From Mesorhizobium sp. GbtcB19 (lineage in GTDB: Bacteria; Pseudomonadota; Alphaproteobacteria; Rhizobiales; Rhizobiaceae), in the NCBI RefSeq assembly GCF_019091085.1, contig NZ_JAGXJY010000019.1:1-64000 (forward strand): DNA of 64,000 nucleotides, in the 5' to 3' direction. The number at the start of each line of letters is the position of its first letter. Positions within the stretch are counted from its first letter, which is position 1. Made by a program: the position numbers and the translations under genes. The notes beneath the pieces are model-generated. The model was not told the origin of the DNA, searched no databases, and worked only from the letters and a program-made list of their open reading frames with translations. Below, piece by piece: positions 42,184-49,940 of the stretch.

Positions 42184-42615
42184 ATGGGGCTATTGATCAG
42201 CAAACCTGAGGATGCCGCGACTGCCTTTGCCGACGCCTGGAACAGACATGACATGGACGACTTCGCGGCGCTGTTCTGCGAGGATGCCAATTTCGTCAAT
42301 GTCGTGGGCATGTGGTGGAAAAACCGCGCCGAGATCGATGCGGCGCACCGCGCAACGCATGGGACCATGTTCCGCGACAGCCGGCTGGAGGGTGTGGTCT
42401 CGTCCGTTATCGAGCTGTCTCCCGGCCTGGCATCGGTGCACTATGGATGGACCCTGACCGGCGCATCCGCTCCGGACGGCTCACCCGCCGGAACGCGGGA
42501 AGGGATTCTGCTTCTGGTGGTGAAGAAGGAACCGTCCGGCTGGCGGATAAAGGTGGCCCAAAACACCGACATCGTCCCAGGGGCGATTGCCCCTCCTTCC
42601 AACGCGAGGAGATAG
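42184..42615 (+). CDS. SnoaL-like / SgcJ-EcaC family protein
   Basis: A 143-residue cystatin-like alpha+beta barrel protein (NTF2 superfamily): DAATAFADAWNRHDMDDFAA at the start, SSVIELSPGLASVHYGWTL in the middle and GWRIKVAQNTDIVPG at the end. Such proteins may be enzymes or binding proteins; no substrate can be inferred. The ATG at 42184 follows GGGAG. Confidence 0.78.
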   Translation: MGLLISKPEDAATAFADAWNRHDMDDFAALFCEDANFVNVVGMWWKNRAEIDAAHRATHGTMFRDSRLEGVVSSVIELSPGLASVHYGWTLTGASAPDGSPAGTREGILLLVVKKEPSGWRIKVAQNTDIVPGAIAPPSNARR

Positions 42616-42728
42616 GGCGGCCGAGCCCGCACGAGCCGGACATGTGAAACGGCTAATATACGACGCGGCGCGCGCGGACCAACCTCCCGCCCGGGACTTT
42701 CCACTCTTTCGGGACAAGGAGACGGGCA

Positions 42729-43163
42729 ATGGGCATTTATCGGAACCACAGCAGGCGAGCAGGCAAGGCAGGCGCCGTAGTGGCCGCGCTGATGCTGCTT
42801 GGCGGATGCATGACGCATCAGCCGAGGGGCATAGACGCCTACCAGACGAGCGGCATCGACCAATGGCTGGCGACGGCCGACGCCGACGCGGTCGTCTACA
42901 AGATGGCGGCGAAAGGCCTGATCCCGGCGACCATCGACTGCCGCATCGCCGACACCACGCCGGGCCAGGTGGCCTATGTCTCGAAATTCACCTGGAAGCG
43001 GGCACCCGCAAACGCGCGCTACCACTGGGAAGTGGGCGATCCGACCTATCTCGCGAGCAAGGAAGTCAGGGCCAACCGGGTGGGGTTGCGGCGCGTGTTT
43101 GCGAAGGAGGTGCGGGATGCGGCGAGCGGGCAGCGGGTTGGGTGCTCGGTTTGGGTGGGATAG
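42729..43163 (+). CDS. Putative lipoprotein of unknown function
   Basis: A 144-residue protein with a lipoprotein signal (AVVAALMLLGGC, lipobox LGGC with Cys27), then a soluble domain with two cysteines (in TIDCRIAD and RVGCSVWVG), probably a disulphide. No family recognised. It follows the SnoaL-like gene by 113 bases. Confidence 0.7.
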   Translation: MGIYRNHSRRAGKAGAVVAALMLLGGCMTHQPRGIDAYQTSGIDQWLATADADAVVYKMAAKGLIPATIDCRIADTTPGQVAYVSKFTWKRAPANARYHWEVGDPTYLASKEVRANRVGLRRVFAKEVRDAASGQRVGCSVWVG

Positions 43164-43323
43164 GTCCCCGGCAAGACAGATCGTGCCTACGACGGCTAAA
43201 AGCGGCACGGCCGAGTACGTCGCGCGCCGTTGATCGCGCCCCTCCAGCCAGTCGGCAATCGGCGAGCACGCGGGTGGACTTGGTGGGCAAGGGGCATCGG
43301 ATACTGAGCGTACATGGACCCGG

Positions 43324-43488
43324 CTATGGTTTGCTGGCCTTGAGCTCCTTTGCCTCTCTCACGAGAGACGGCCAGTTCAAGCCGACAAGGTAGATGAGTT
43401 CGAGCGCCTGAGCTTCGGTGATGCCGGTTTGCTTCACCAGCCGCTTGACGATGTCGTCAAGTGTCGGCTGGCCGTTGTCGCTCGCCAT
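43324..43488 (-). CDS. Small helical protein
   Basis: A 54-residue protein, MASDNGQPTLDDIVKRLVKQ followed by TGITEAQALELIYLVGLNWP and SLVREAKELKASKP. Regular helical pattern; AAGGGG lies before the ATG. It looks like a conserved small rhizobial protein of unknown role. Confidence 0.65.
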   Translation of the reverse strand: MASDNGQPTLDDIVKRLVKQTGITEAQALELIYLVGLNWPSLVREAKELKASKP

Positions 43489-43788
43489 TGCATTCCCCTT
43501 TGGTCTGCAAACGGCTGCCGCTCGTCAATGGTTCCGCTGGTCAGACGGGAAACAATGGCGCACAGTGAAATCTCGCTGGTGCGGCGAGGACAGTCCGACC
43601 TGATTTCTTGCTGCCGGGTCGGGCTGTCCGGAAGCTTCGCAGCCGTTGGCATGGATGCGAAAGCATCGCTGGGCGACCTTCAGGTCATTGGGCACTGGTT
43701 CGCGTTCCGAGCCCGGCCGAAGCTGCCCTCCGGCAGGTCCGCCAAGAACAATGCTTGCTATGTCGCTCGTGCCAGCCTAAGCCCGGTG
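43489..43788. other. Stretch between two small genes
   Basis: The frame of the downstream DUF982 gene is open through here (alternative ATGs at 43555 and 43651), but the predicted residues do not resemble the family. Treated as non-coding. Confidence 0.35.
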
Positions 43789-44040
43789 ATGGCACATGAA
43801 AAATTCGATCAGCCGGTGACGGTTGTCACCGAGCTGCCCGGCGGTGGGCAAGAGACGATCGGCGACGCGGCCGTCTGCCTGGACTTCCTGCTCAAGAGAT
43901 GGCGCGGCAAGCGCAGCGAAAAGTATCGGGCAGCCATTCAGGCTTGCTCGGATACGAATAGCGGGCGCCGGCCGGCCTCGTTCGCGCGCAAGGCGTTCAT
44001 CGTTGCCGCCCGCGAGGCGGCCATTCTGGTGACAGCCTAA
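43789..44040 (+). CDS. DUF982 domain protein
   Basis: An 83-residue protein matching DUF982: FDQPVTVVTELPGGGQETIG, AVCLDFLLKRW, KYRAAIQACSDTNSGRRPAS and ARKAFIVAAREAAILV. The family is almost restricted to rhizobia and relatives and has no known function. The chosen ATG gives normal family length, although no strong ribosome site is seen. Confidence 0.75.
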   Translation: MAHEKFDQPVTVVTELPGGGQETIGDAAVCLDFLLKRWRGKRSEKYRAAIQACSDTNSGRRPASFARKAFIVAAREAAILVTA

Positions 44041-44167
44041 TGCGTGGTGATATTCAGTTGATGCGGCCTGCAAGCGGCGGTTTCCTTCGCGTCCGTCTTT
44101 GACTCCGACTCGGCCTGACCTGAATCTCGACACGCCTTAAAGGCGCGGCGAGGTCGCGGAGTCTAAT

Positions 44168-44338
44168 TTAGGGCTCGTCACGCGATCTGAAATTCCGGCT
44201 TTCGATATCGATGATCTCGCCGCAACTTTCGCACTCCATCTGGGTGTGCGTGCGAATCCAGCCCACGCGCGTCTTGGCCTGGTGGTGACATCGGGGGCAT
44301 TTCACGTCGATCTCGAAGTGGTCGGGCTTGTTCGTCAT
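44168..44338 (-). CDS. Small zinc-ribbon-like protein
   Basis: A 56-residue protein with two CxxC knuckles, CPRC (14-17) and CESC (36-39), separated by a His-rich stretch (HHQAKTRVGWIRTHTQ). It probably binds one zinc ion. It is the last gene of the small-gene run; its ATG overlaps the stop of the upstream gene by four bases. Confidence 0.75.
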   Translation of the reverse strand: MTNKPDHFEIDVKCPRCHHQAKTRVGWIRTHTQMECESCGEIIDIESRNFRSRDEP

Positions 44339-44505
44339 CGCGGTTCCAGGGCTGGCCGAACGCCGCCGTCGTCGGCATTGCCCTTGCCTTCCTGCTCCAC
44401 GTCCTTGCCCTTCGCTGCTTTGGCCGCGAGCTTCGCGTCTTTCTTGGCAGCTTTCGCCTGATCGCGCTTGCTGCGCTCGTATCGATAGTTCGGCTTCATC
44501 GCCAT
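44335..44505 (-). CDS. Small highly charged protein
   Basis: A 56-residue Lys/Ala-rich protein (MAMKPNYRYERSKRDQAKAA start, KGKDVEQEGKG, PALEPR end). Probably disordered or a single helix, with possible nucleic-acid affinity from the charge. AGGGGAT precedes the ATG; overlaps the next gene by four bases. Confidence 0.7.
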   Translation of the reverse strand: MAMKPNYRYERSKRDQAKAAKKDAKLAAKAAKGKDVEQEGKGNADDGGVRPALEPR

Positions 44506-44591
44506 GGCGCTATCCCCTGCTTGAAGCCATGCTACTTGGATCCAGGTATGCCCGAGGTCGGGATCACCGGCACCGCAGCAGCTGGCGGACG

Positions 44592-44777
44592 TCAAATCAG
44601 GCGGTTGCGTTCCGCCACCTGGCGTGCCCGCCTGAGGGTGCCGTCAGTGTCGGCAAGCTTACGCTTTGCCGCCTCGTCCTTCCTGATCGTCAGCCGCGCC
44701 GACATGATGTTTGGAGGCATCACGACCGGCTTGATCACGGCGGGCACCTCAGGGGTTTTCATCGAACGCATCGGCAT
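44592..44777 (-). CDS. Small hypothetical protein
   Basis: A 61-residue protein (MPMRSMKTPEVPAVIKPVVM start) with a basic helical second half (KDEAAKRKLADTDGTLRRAR). AAGGA lies at good distance from the ATG. Part of the small-gene run. Confidence 0.6.
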   Translation of the reverse strand: MPMRSMKTPEVPAVIKPVVMPPNIMSARLTIRKDEAAKRKLADTDGTLRRARQVAERNRLI

Positions 44778-44860
44778 TATCCTTTCACGTGAAATATCAG
44801 CCAGCTGTCGACCGCCGCATCGCTTGCCTGCATGCCTGTTCCTTCGATATCGGCGGCCGC

Positions 44861-45136
44861 CTAGCGGAAATTGGCAGCGGTCAATGTGTAGGCGTCCCGG
44901 CGCCCGGGCACATATGCCTTTCGAGCGGCGTCCTGGATGGAGGTGCGCGAGGCGTCGAATGCCGAAAGATACGCTCTCTCGGCGGCTTCCTTGCCGCCAG
45001 GGCGGTTGCCGGACATCCTCAACGCCTCCACCTCGACGAAGAAGCGGACCTGGAACATGCCGTCATGGCCGATGAAACAGATGGCATTGCGCGTTTCGTC
45101 GAAGCTGCGGCTGGGATTGAGAAAAGCAAGCGTCAC
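44861..45136 (-). CDS. DUF1488 family protein
   Basis: A 91-residue protein matching DUF1488: FDETRNAICFIGHDGMFQVR, FFVEVEALR, AYLSAFDASRTSIQDAARKA and YTLTAANFR. A small proteobacterial family without known function. It starts at GTG 45136 overlapping the stop of the upstream gene by four bases. Confidence 0.78.
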   Translation of the reverse strand: MTLAFLNPSRSFDETRNAICFIGHDGMFQVRFFVEVEALRMSGNRPGGKEAAERAYLSAFDASRTSIQDAARKAYVPGRRDAYTLTAANFR

Positions 45137-45459
45137 GGCCGGCCCGCCTGCGTTCCGGCGCGTTCAGGCGCCAGCAGGGCTCCGGCCCACGCCTTGCGGG
45201 CCTCGGCGCTGCGACGGTTGAGATCCAGCATGTTCTTCGTCGCCTGCGCGCGGGTAAGACCGACCAACAGGGCGCCCTCAACATGGGCGGGAATTCCGGT
45301 GAAGACGTGGTAGACGGTCCAGGAGCGATCGGCCTCGACGCGGCGGCCATATTGGCGATCCCTGAAGTCGTGGCCGAACACCCCGCCATAGTGCAGCGAG
45401 CCATCGAATGCGCCAATGCGCGTGTGCCCGGTTTCGCCGTTGGCGATGGTTTCATTCAT
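45133..45459 (-). CDS. Small protein, paralogue of the gene at 47240
   Basis: A 108-residue protein whose core, SWTVYHVFTGIPAHVEGALL and VGLTRAQATKNMLDLNRR, aligns with SWTVFDIFTGQPAEVERKVM and VGIKTRRAEKLVVEMNTQ in the 63-residue plus-strand protein at 47240. It has extra N- and C-terminal tails. Overlaps both neighbours in the run (8 and 4 bases). No named family recognised. Confidence 0.7.
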   Translation of the reverse strand: MNETIANGETGHTRIGAFDGSLHYGGVFGHDFRDRQYGRRVEADRSWTVYHVFTGIPAHVEGALLVGLTRAQATKNMLDLNRRSAEARKAWAGALLAPERAGTQAGRP

Positions 45460-45697
45460 GCTGTTTTTCCCGATTTTCGCGCGCGGCAATGATCTCCGAA
45501 TAAAGCGCTGCGCCGTCAGCCTCCGAGATCGTGACGGCGTCCGGCCATTGCGGCATGTTCAGCGTCCTGGCCAGGAGCCGCGCGATCTCGATTGCGTCGT
45601 CGAGATCGCCCGCCAGCGCGGTCTCGCGGCCGATGACCGCATGCGCATCGTCGGTGACGCGCGTGCGGTAGAATTCGATCACAAACTTCATCGCCAT
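45452..45697 (-). CDS. Small hypothetical protein
   Basis: An 81-residue protein: MAMKFVIEFYRTRVTDDAHA, AIEIARLLARTLNMPQWPDA and ALYSEIIAARE. The alpha/beta pattern looks like a compact folded domain. Its end overlaps the next start by eight bases. Confidence 0.7.
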   Translation of the reverse strand: MAMKFVIEFYRTRVTDDAHAVIGRETALAGDLDDAIEIARLLARTLNMPQWPDAVTISEADGAALYSEIIAARENREKQHE

Positions 45698-45727
45698 CCG
45701 AACCGGCCTCGCCCGCGCATCCGGCCG

Positions 45728-45856
45728 TCAACCCTTGCCCTTAACGGCGCCAAGGCCCTTGGCCTGGCCGCCGAACGGGCTCTCAGGCTTGACCGGAGCC
45801 TTTTCCAGCTTCGGCTTCCTGATCTCGCGATTGGAGCGTTTCTGTCCCTTGGCCAT
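45728..45856 (-). CDS. Very small basic protein
   Basis: A 42-residue protein, MAKGQKRSNREIRKPKLEKA followed by PVKPESPFGGQAKGLG and VKGKG. The start MAKGQxRSNREIRKPK recalls small conserved rhizobial proteins. Overlaps the 3' end of the upstream gene by 74 bases in another frame. Confidence 0.65.
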   Translation of the reverse strand: MAKGQKRSNREIRKPKLEKAPVKPESPFGGQAKGLGAVKGKG

Positions 45857-46145
45857 GTCCGAACGTCCTTTCGATGAGGGCAACCCCGTTGTCCGATGCC
45901 GACGTGCCGATGCGCTCCAATCTGTCCTCGGTCACCACGCGCTCGTGCGGTTCGCCGTCGCTGCGGATACAGTATTGCGGCGAATTTCCCTTGGGCGGCA
46001 GCGTGCGGGTGATGTGGTAGATTTCGTCGGTCCTCGAACCGGCGCCAAGACCGCCCTTCAGCCGGACCGTTTGTCCGATGTCGAAAAGACGTGCCGGGGC
46101 CCCGTGCTGGATGGGACGTGCGTTGCGTTGCAGGAGGGTTGTCAT
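45783..46145 (-). CDS. Small hypothetical protein, beta-rich
   Basis: A 120-residue frame. Residues 1-90 look like a small beta-barrel (FDIGQTVRLKGGLGAG, YHITRTLPPKGNSPQYCIRS, ERVVTEDRLERIG). The last ~25 residues lie over the basic-protein gene at 45728 and look like run-on sequence. Starts at ATG 46145, overlapping the upstream stop by four bases. Confidence 0.6.
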   Translation of the reverse strand: MTTLLQRNARPIQHGAPARLFDIGQTVRLKGGLGAGSRTDEIYHITRTLPPKGNSPQYCIRSDGEPHERVVTEDRLERIGTSASDNGVALIERTFGHGQGTETLQSRDQEAEAGKGSGQA

Positions 46146-46405
46146 GACTGTCTCCGGTCCTCGACGAGCGCGGCCTCGAGAAAGGCCGGTTCGATCGGTA
46201 CTATTTGCTGCGTGGACCCCTTCGCGGAGATCGCCGGCAGGTGAATGAAGGTGGCCACGCGCCGCCATGCGGTGCGGGAAGCCCCTTCGAGGGGTTCCTC
46301 GTCGAGATCGACGCGATAGTCGCCGGGTGGCTGCGGCGCATCGAAGCCCGGCAGCATGAACGCCGCATGGAAGCGAACGACGGACGGCGTGGTGCGAGTG
46401 GTCAC
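46142..46405 (-). CDS. Small hypothetical protein, first gene of the run
   Basis: An 87-residue protein: SVVRFHAAFMLPGFDAPQPP, GDYRVDLDEEPLEGASRTAW and IVPIEPAFLEAALVEDRRQS. It resembles small rhizobial proteins of unknown function. It heads the nine-gene minus-strand run. Confidence 0.7.
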   Translation of the reverse strand: MTTRTTPSVVRFHAAFMLPGFDAPQPPGDYRVDLDEEPLEGASRTAWRRVATFIHLPAISAKGSTQQIVPIEPAFLEAALVEDRRQS

Positions 46406-46898
46406 TTTATGGCTTTCCAGCGGAAACGCGCATGCGCCTTCCGCTTCAATTCCAGTCGAACCGCCGAAACAATGTCCGACGCTGCCAGTACATCCGTGGT
46501 CAGCGCCGGCATCATTTCAGGGTTCAAACCGAGCGAATTGCCGCGCCGGGAGCGGCGCAAGGCAGTCGCTATCGAAAATTCGGAGGTGGATGGCGAGGCT
46601 TCACTCTGTCTAAAGCCAACCTCGACCAAATCAACGAATTTTATATATGCGCCTCAATTGCGCCACGGGCAAGGCAGTGTCAGCGCTTTATTTTTCTTGG
46701 TTAAATAAAAACGCAGCCAAAAACTGGAAAATCGGCAGGAATTCTAGCCATCCGCTCTAATATTTTTTGAGCTCCGCAATTATTCCATCCGATATTTTTG
46801 CCGATCCGGCTATTAATTTTGGCGCTCCTATCTATCGCCTGCCGGGCCGTCTATAAGGCGGGCGTGGTCGCCTTGGCCGACACAGAAAGAAGCTGCCC
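46406..46898. other. AT-rich intergenic island between divergent small genes
   Basis: About 490 bases. 46630-46850 are strikingly AT-rich for this genome (GGTTAAATAAAAACGC, TAATATTTTTTGAGC, TATTAATTTTGGCG). It most likely holds promoters for both directions. A 75-residue minus-strand frame at 46402-46629 is possible but not convincing. Confidence 0.5.
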
Positions 46899-47192
46899 TT
46901 GAAATCCGCTCCCTCAAACAGCCGCGTCACCCGGCCCGCGGCTCGCGGCCCGGCCCCGACAGTCGAGACCGTCACCATGCGTGAACCGACGACGCCGCCT
47001 GCCTTCGGCAAGTTCGGCGCCAAGGTCCCGGTCGCAGCCGCGACGAAGCCGATCGGATCGAAGCGCCTGGAAAATGCAGCGGAGCGCATGCGAGCGGCGC
47101 TCTCTTCACACGGGTCGCTCGCCTTGACGCTGTATGTGGTGCTGTGGATCGTCGCCGTGGCAGCGTCGGCATTTGTCATGATGAAGGCCTGA
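46899..47192 (+). CDS. Small tail-anchored membrane protein
   Basis: A 97-residue protein with a basic Pro/Ala-rich soluble N-terminus and one C-terminal transmembrane helix (LALTLYVVLWIVAVAASAFV). No family recognised. The frame opens after the AT-rich region; the start is not certain. Confidence 0.55.
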   Translation: MKSAPSNSRVTRPAARGPAPTVETVTMREPTTPPAFGKFGAKVPVAAATKPIGSKRLENAAERMRAALSSHGSLALTLYVVLWIVAVAASAFVMMKA

Positions 47193-47239
47193 AGCGGCCG
47201 GCATTCATCGCTGGGGCGCAAACGAGAAGGAATGCGAGC

Positions 47240-47431
47240 ATGGCAAACCGTTACGCGCTTCGGATGGACCGGCCAAACAGCTGGACCGTCTTCGACATCT
47301 TCACCGGCCAGCCTGCCGAGGTCGAGCGGAAGGTCATGGTCGGTATCAAGACACGTCGCGCCGAAAAGCTGGTCGTCGAGATGAACACCCAGGATGCCAG
47401 AAGGCGCGAGCAGGCTTACAGGACACCCTGA
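47240..47431 (+). CDS. Small protein, short paralogue of the gene at 45133
   Basis: A 63-residue protein, MANRYALRMDRPNSWTVFDI, with FTGQPAEVERKVMVG and NTQDARRREQ. It is the core of the 108-residue protein at 45133. GAGAAGGA lies upstream. Function unknown. Confidence 0.7.
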   Translation: MANRYALRMDRPNSWTVFDIFTGQPAEVERKVMVGIKTRRAEKLVVEMNTQDARRREQAYRTP

Positions 47432-47488
47432 TCCCGCAAGGCGGTGGCTCGAAAGCTTCGCTGCATCTATAGGGGTGTGAATCCCCAG

Positions 47489-48895
47489 ATGGAGCAAGCC
47501 AGCGTGAGCGACGACAAAGCCCTCATACCCTCCCTGCGTATCGCCTGCCCCACCGCCACCATCTGGGACGCCGCCGAGCTCGCCTCGCGCGATCCGGGCT
47601 TCGACGCCCGCAATTTCGGCGCCTCGGCGCTGGTGCGGCCGCACGATGTCGAAGGCGTCGCGGCGCTGGTGCGGTTCTGCGCGGAGCATGGCCTCAGCCT
47701 TGTCGCCCAGGGTGGGCGCACGGGGCTGGCGGGCGGGGCGGCGACGTCCGCCGGGCAGGTGATCTGCGATCTCGGCGGGCTCAACCAAATCGAGGAGATC
47801 GATCCGTTCGCTCGCGTGGCGATCGTGCAGGCGGGCGTGACGCTTGGGGCGCTGCAGGAAGCGGCGACCGTGCATGGGCTCGACCCGGGCATCGACCTTG
47901 CCGCGCGCGGCAGCGCGACGATCGGCGGCATGGTTTCCACCAATGCCGGCGGCATCATGGCGTTTCGCAACGGCACGATGCGCCACCGCGTGCTTGGCCT
48001 CGAAGCCGTGCTGCCGGACGGGCGGGTGTTTTCCGACCTCACAAGGGTGCTCAAGACCAGCGCCGGCTACGACCTGAAACATCTCTTCATCGGCGCCGAG
48101 GGCACGCTCGGCATCGTCACACGCGTGGCGGTGCGGCTCGACCCGGTGGCCGGGGCCAGCGCCACCGCGCTTGTCGGCGTGCCGGATGCGGCCAGCGCTC
48201 AGCGCATCGTGCGGCATTTCCTGGGCTCGACCAGCCCGCGGCTCACCGCCGCCGAGATCCTGTGGCGGAATTTTGCCCGGCTGATGCAGCGGGCGCTGAA
48301 CTACGCGCCCGGGCAGTTGCCGCTCGACGCGCCCTGCCTTCTGGTGCTGGGGCTCGGCGCGGACAACCTGGAGGCGGCAAGAGGCGTGCTCGAGGACGGG
48401 CTGGCGGCGATCTGGGAAGAGGCCGGCATCCTCGACGGGCTGGTCGCGAGCTCCGACGCCCAAGCCGCCGCGCTATGGCGGCTGCGCGAGGAGACCGAGC
48501 AGATCGAGCGCGCGCACCCCATGGCGCCGTCCTTCGACGTGTCCGTGCCGGGCGGCGCGCTGGACGCCTATGTGGCGCGCATCGAGGCGGGGCTGAAGGC
48601 GCTCGACGCTTCTTACGCGCCCTATGTCTATGGCCATCTCGCCGACGGCAATCTGCACATCTCGATCAATTGCGATGGACCGGTTTCTCACGAGCGGCAC
48701 CAGGCGATCGAGGACGTGCTTTACGACGGCTTGCGCGAGGCCGGCGGCTCGTTCTCGGCCGAGCATGGGGTGGGGCTGGAAAAGCGCGAGGCCTATGAGC
48801 GGCACGCGGATCCGGTGAAGCGGGATTTGGCGCGGGCGATCAAAGGATTGATCGATCCCGCGAATGTGATGAATGCGGGGAAGGTTGTGGGGTGA
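47489..48895 (+). CDS. FAD-linked oxidoreductase, D-lactate/2-hydroxyglutarate dehydrogenase type
   Basis: A 468-residue flavoenzyme of the GlcD/D-2-hydroxyacid dehydrogenase family. The PCMH-type FAD domain shows VAQGGRTGLAGGAATSAGQV, DPGIDLAARGSATIGGMVST and LKHLFIGAEGTLGIVT. The C-terminal FAD-oxidase domain ends with GHLADGNLHISINCDGPVS and EHGVGLEKREAY. It oxidises a D-2-hydroxy acid with an electron acceptor other than oxygen. ATG 47489 chosen; a GTG five codons later has GGAG at fair distance. Confidence 0.9.
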   Translation: MEQASVSDDKALIPSLRIACPTATIWDAAELASRDPGFDARNFGASALVRPHDVEGVAALVRFCAEHGLSLVAQGGRTGLAGGAATSAGQVICDLGGLNQIEEIDPFARVAIVQAGVTLGALQEAATVHGLDPGIDLAARGSATIGGMVSTNAGGIMAFRNGTMRHRVLGLEAVLPDGRVFSDLTRVLKTSAGYDLKHLFIGAEGTLGIVTRVAVRLDPVAGASATALVGVPDAASAQRIVRHFLGSTSPRLTAAEILWRNFARLMQRALNYAPGQLPLDAPCLLVLGLGADNLEAARGVLEDGLAAIWEEAGILDGLVASSDAQAAALWRLREETEQIERAHPMAPSFDVSVPGGALDAYVARIEAGLKALDASYAPYVYGHLADGNLHISINCDGPVSHERHQAIEDVLYDGLREAGGSFSAEHGVGLEKREAYERHADPVKRDLARAIKGLIDPANVMNAGKVVG

Positions 48896-48930
48896 GGTTG
48901 GTGGGCTAGCCCTGAGAGGCTGGCGGGACA

Positions 48931-49090
48931 GCACCCCCCTCTGCCCTGCCGGGCATCTCCCCCGCAAGGGGGGAGATTGGCAGCTCCATTGACCGCGCCC
49001 CTTCTGCAACGCTGGTGATTGGCGAAAGACGGCGCGACATCTGATCTCCCCCCTTGCGGGGGAGATGTCCGGCAGGACAGAGGGGGGTGT
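48931..49090. repeat. Inverted pair of palindromic repeats (BIME-like), pair 2
   Basis: The left unit 48931-48981 and the inverted right unit 49043-49090 match the units at 39631 and 39875 with few changes. The pair fills the space between the convergent oxidase and globin genes and could also end transcription from both sides. Confidence 0.85.
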
Positions 49091-49130
49091 GACGGAACGC
49101 GACGCAGCTCCAGCTTGCCTCCCTCAGCGC

Positions 49131-49556
49131 TCAAGCCGCCAGTTGCACTTCCCTTGCTGCCGCGATCATCACACTCGCCAGCAGCCCATACGCGGCGGTC
49201 CACGCCTCTCGCACCTCCTGCGTAAAAGCCTCGCCGAGGCCTGCATTGAGCGTCTCGATCAGCGCCTGGCCGACGGTCGCGTAGTGCTGCTCCTCGACGC
49301 CGTAGCCGACATGGCGCCGGGCGAGGTCCTGGACGGTGGGCAGGATGGTGTCCGCGCGCGACAGGCCGTGCACGACGAAGCCCAGCGCCGCCATCAGCTT
49401 GGCGCCCTGCTTTTTCATGTCGGTTTCGGCAAACAGTGCCTTGAGGCTGCCGTCGATCGAAAACAGCTTCTCGTAAAACAAGGCCGCGGCCGCTTCCTTG
49501 ATCGGCACGACCTCGCGAAAACTATCCTGCACGAGCTTGATCTGGTCGGGTGTCAT
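49131..49556 (-). CDS. Single-domain globin
   Basis: A 141-residue globin of the bacterial haemoglobin/flavohaemoglobin-like type. The proximal haem ligand is His82 (LARRHVGYGVEEQHY); the CD-region Phe is in KALFAET, and a Gln follows at the distal E-helix (KKQGAKLM). Vitreoscilla-type haemoglobins bind O2 and NO; the exact role here is unknown. Confidence 0.88.
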   Translation of the reverse strand: MTPDQIKLVQDSFREVVPIKEAAAALFYEKLFSIDGSLKALFAETDMKKQGAKLMAALGFVVHGLSRADTILPTVQDLARRHVGYGVEEQHYATVGQALIETLNAGLGEAFTQEVREAWTAAYGLLASVMIAAAREVQLAA

Positions 49557-49722
49557 GGGTGCGCTCCTGAATTTCGGAATGCGCGACCATCAGCCTCGAG
49601 CGTTTCACGGGCATGCCGGTTGTAGGGATGATGTGTTTCAGGTTCGTCTCGGTTGCGTATCGGGTTGTGCGAGGCTGGGCATTCGTGCCCAGCATGACCA
49701 ATCGCGCGATGCCGGCGGGACA
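49557..49722. other. Upstream region of the globin gene
   Basis: Non-coding, about 165 bases before BIME-like pair 3; the gap to the BA14K gene is 383 bases in all. It contains GAGCGTTTCACGGGC, a small relic of the left half of the RIME-like repeat. Confidence 0.45.
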
Positions 49723-49882
49723 GCGCCCCCCTCTGCCCTGCCGGGCATCTCCCCCACTTGGGGGGAGATTGGCCGTCGCGACGGCTTTCGCCAATCGCCA
49801 ACGTTGAAGAGATGAGCGGGGCGCCGAAGCTGCCAATCTCCCCCCTTGTGGGGGAGATGTCCGGCAGGACAGAGGGGGGCGC
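49723..49882. repeat. Inverted pair of palindromic repeats (BIME-like), pair 3
   Basis: Left unit 49723-49773, right unit 49832-49882 in opposite orientation, the third copy of the arrangement. The linker differs from the other pairs. Confidence 0.85.
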
Positions 49883-49940
49883 GAAGGAACGCGACGCTGC
49901 CCTTTCCTCGCCCAGGCGGGGGCGAGGAAGCGTCGGCGCC

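Noticed and set aside
46402..46629. 75-residue minus-strand gene upstream of the small-gene run
   Set aside because: No ribosome site and no convincing residue pattern; kept only as a possibility.
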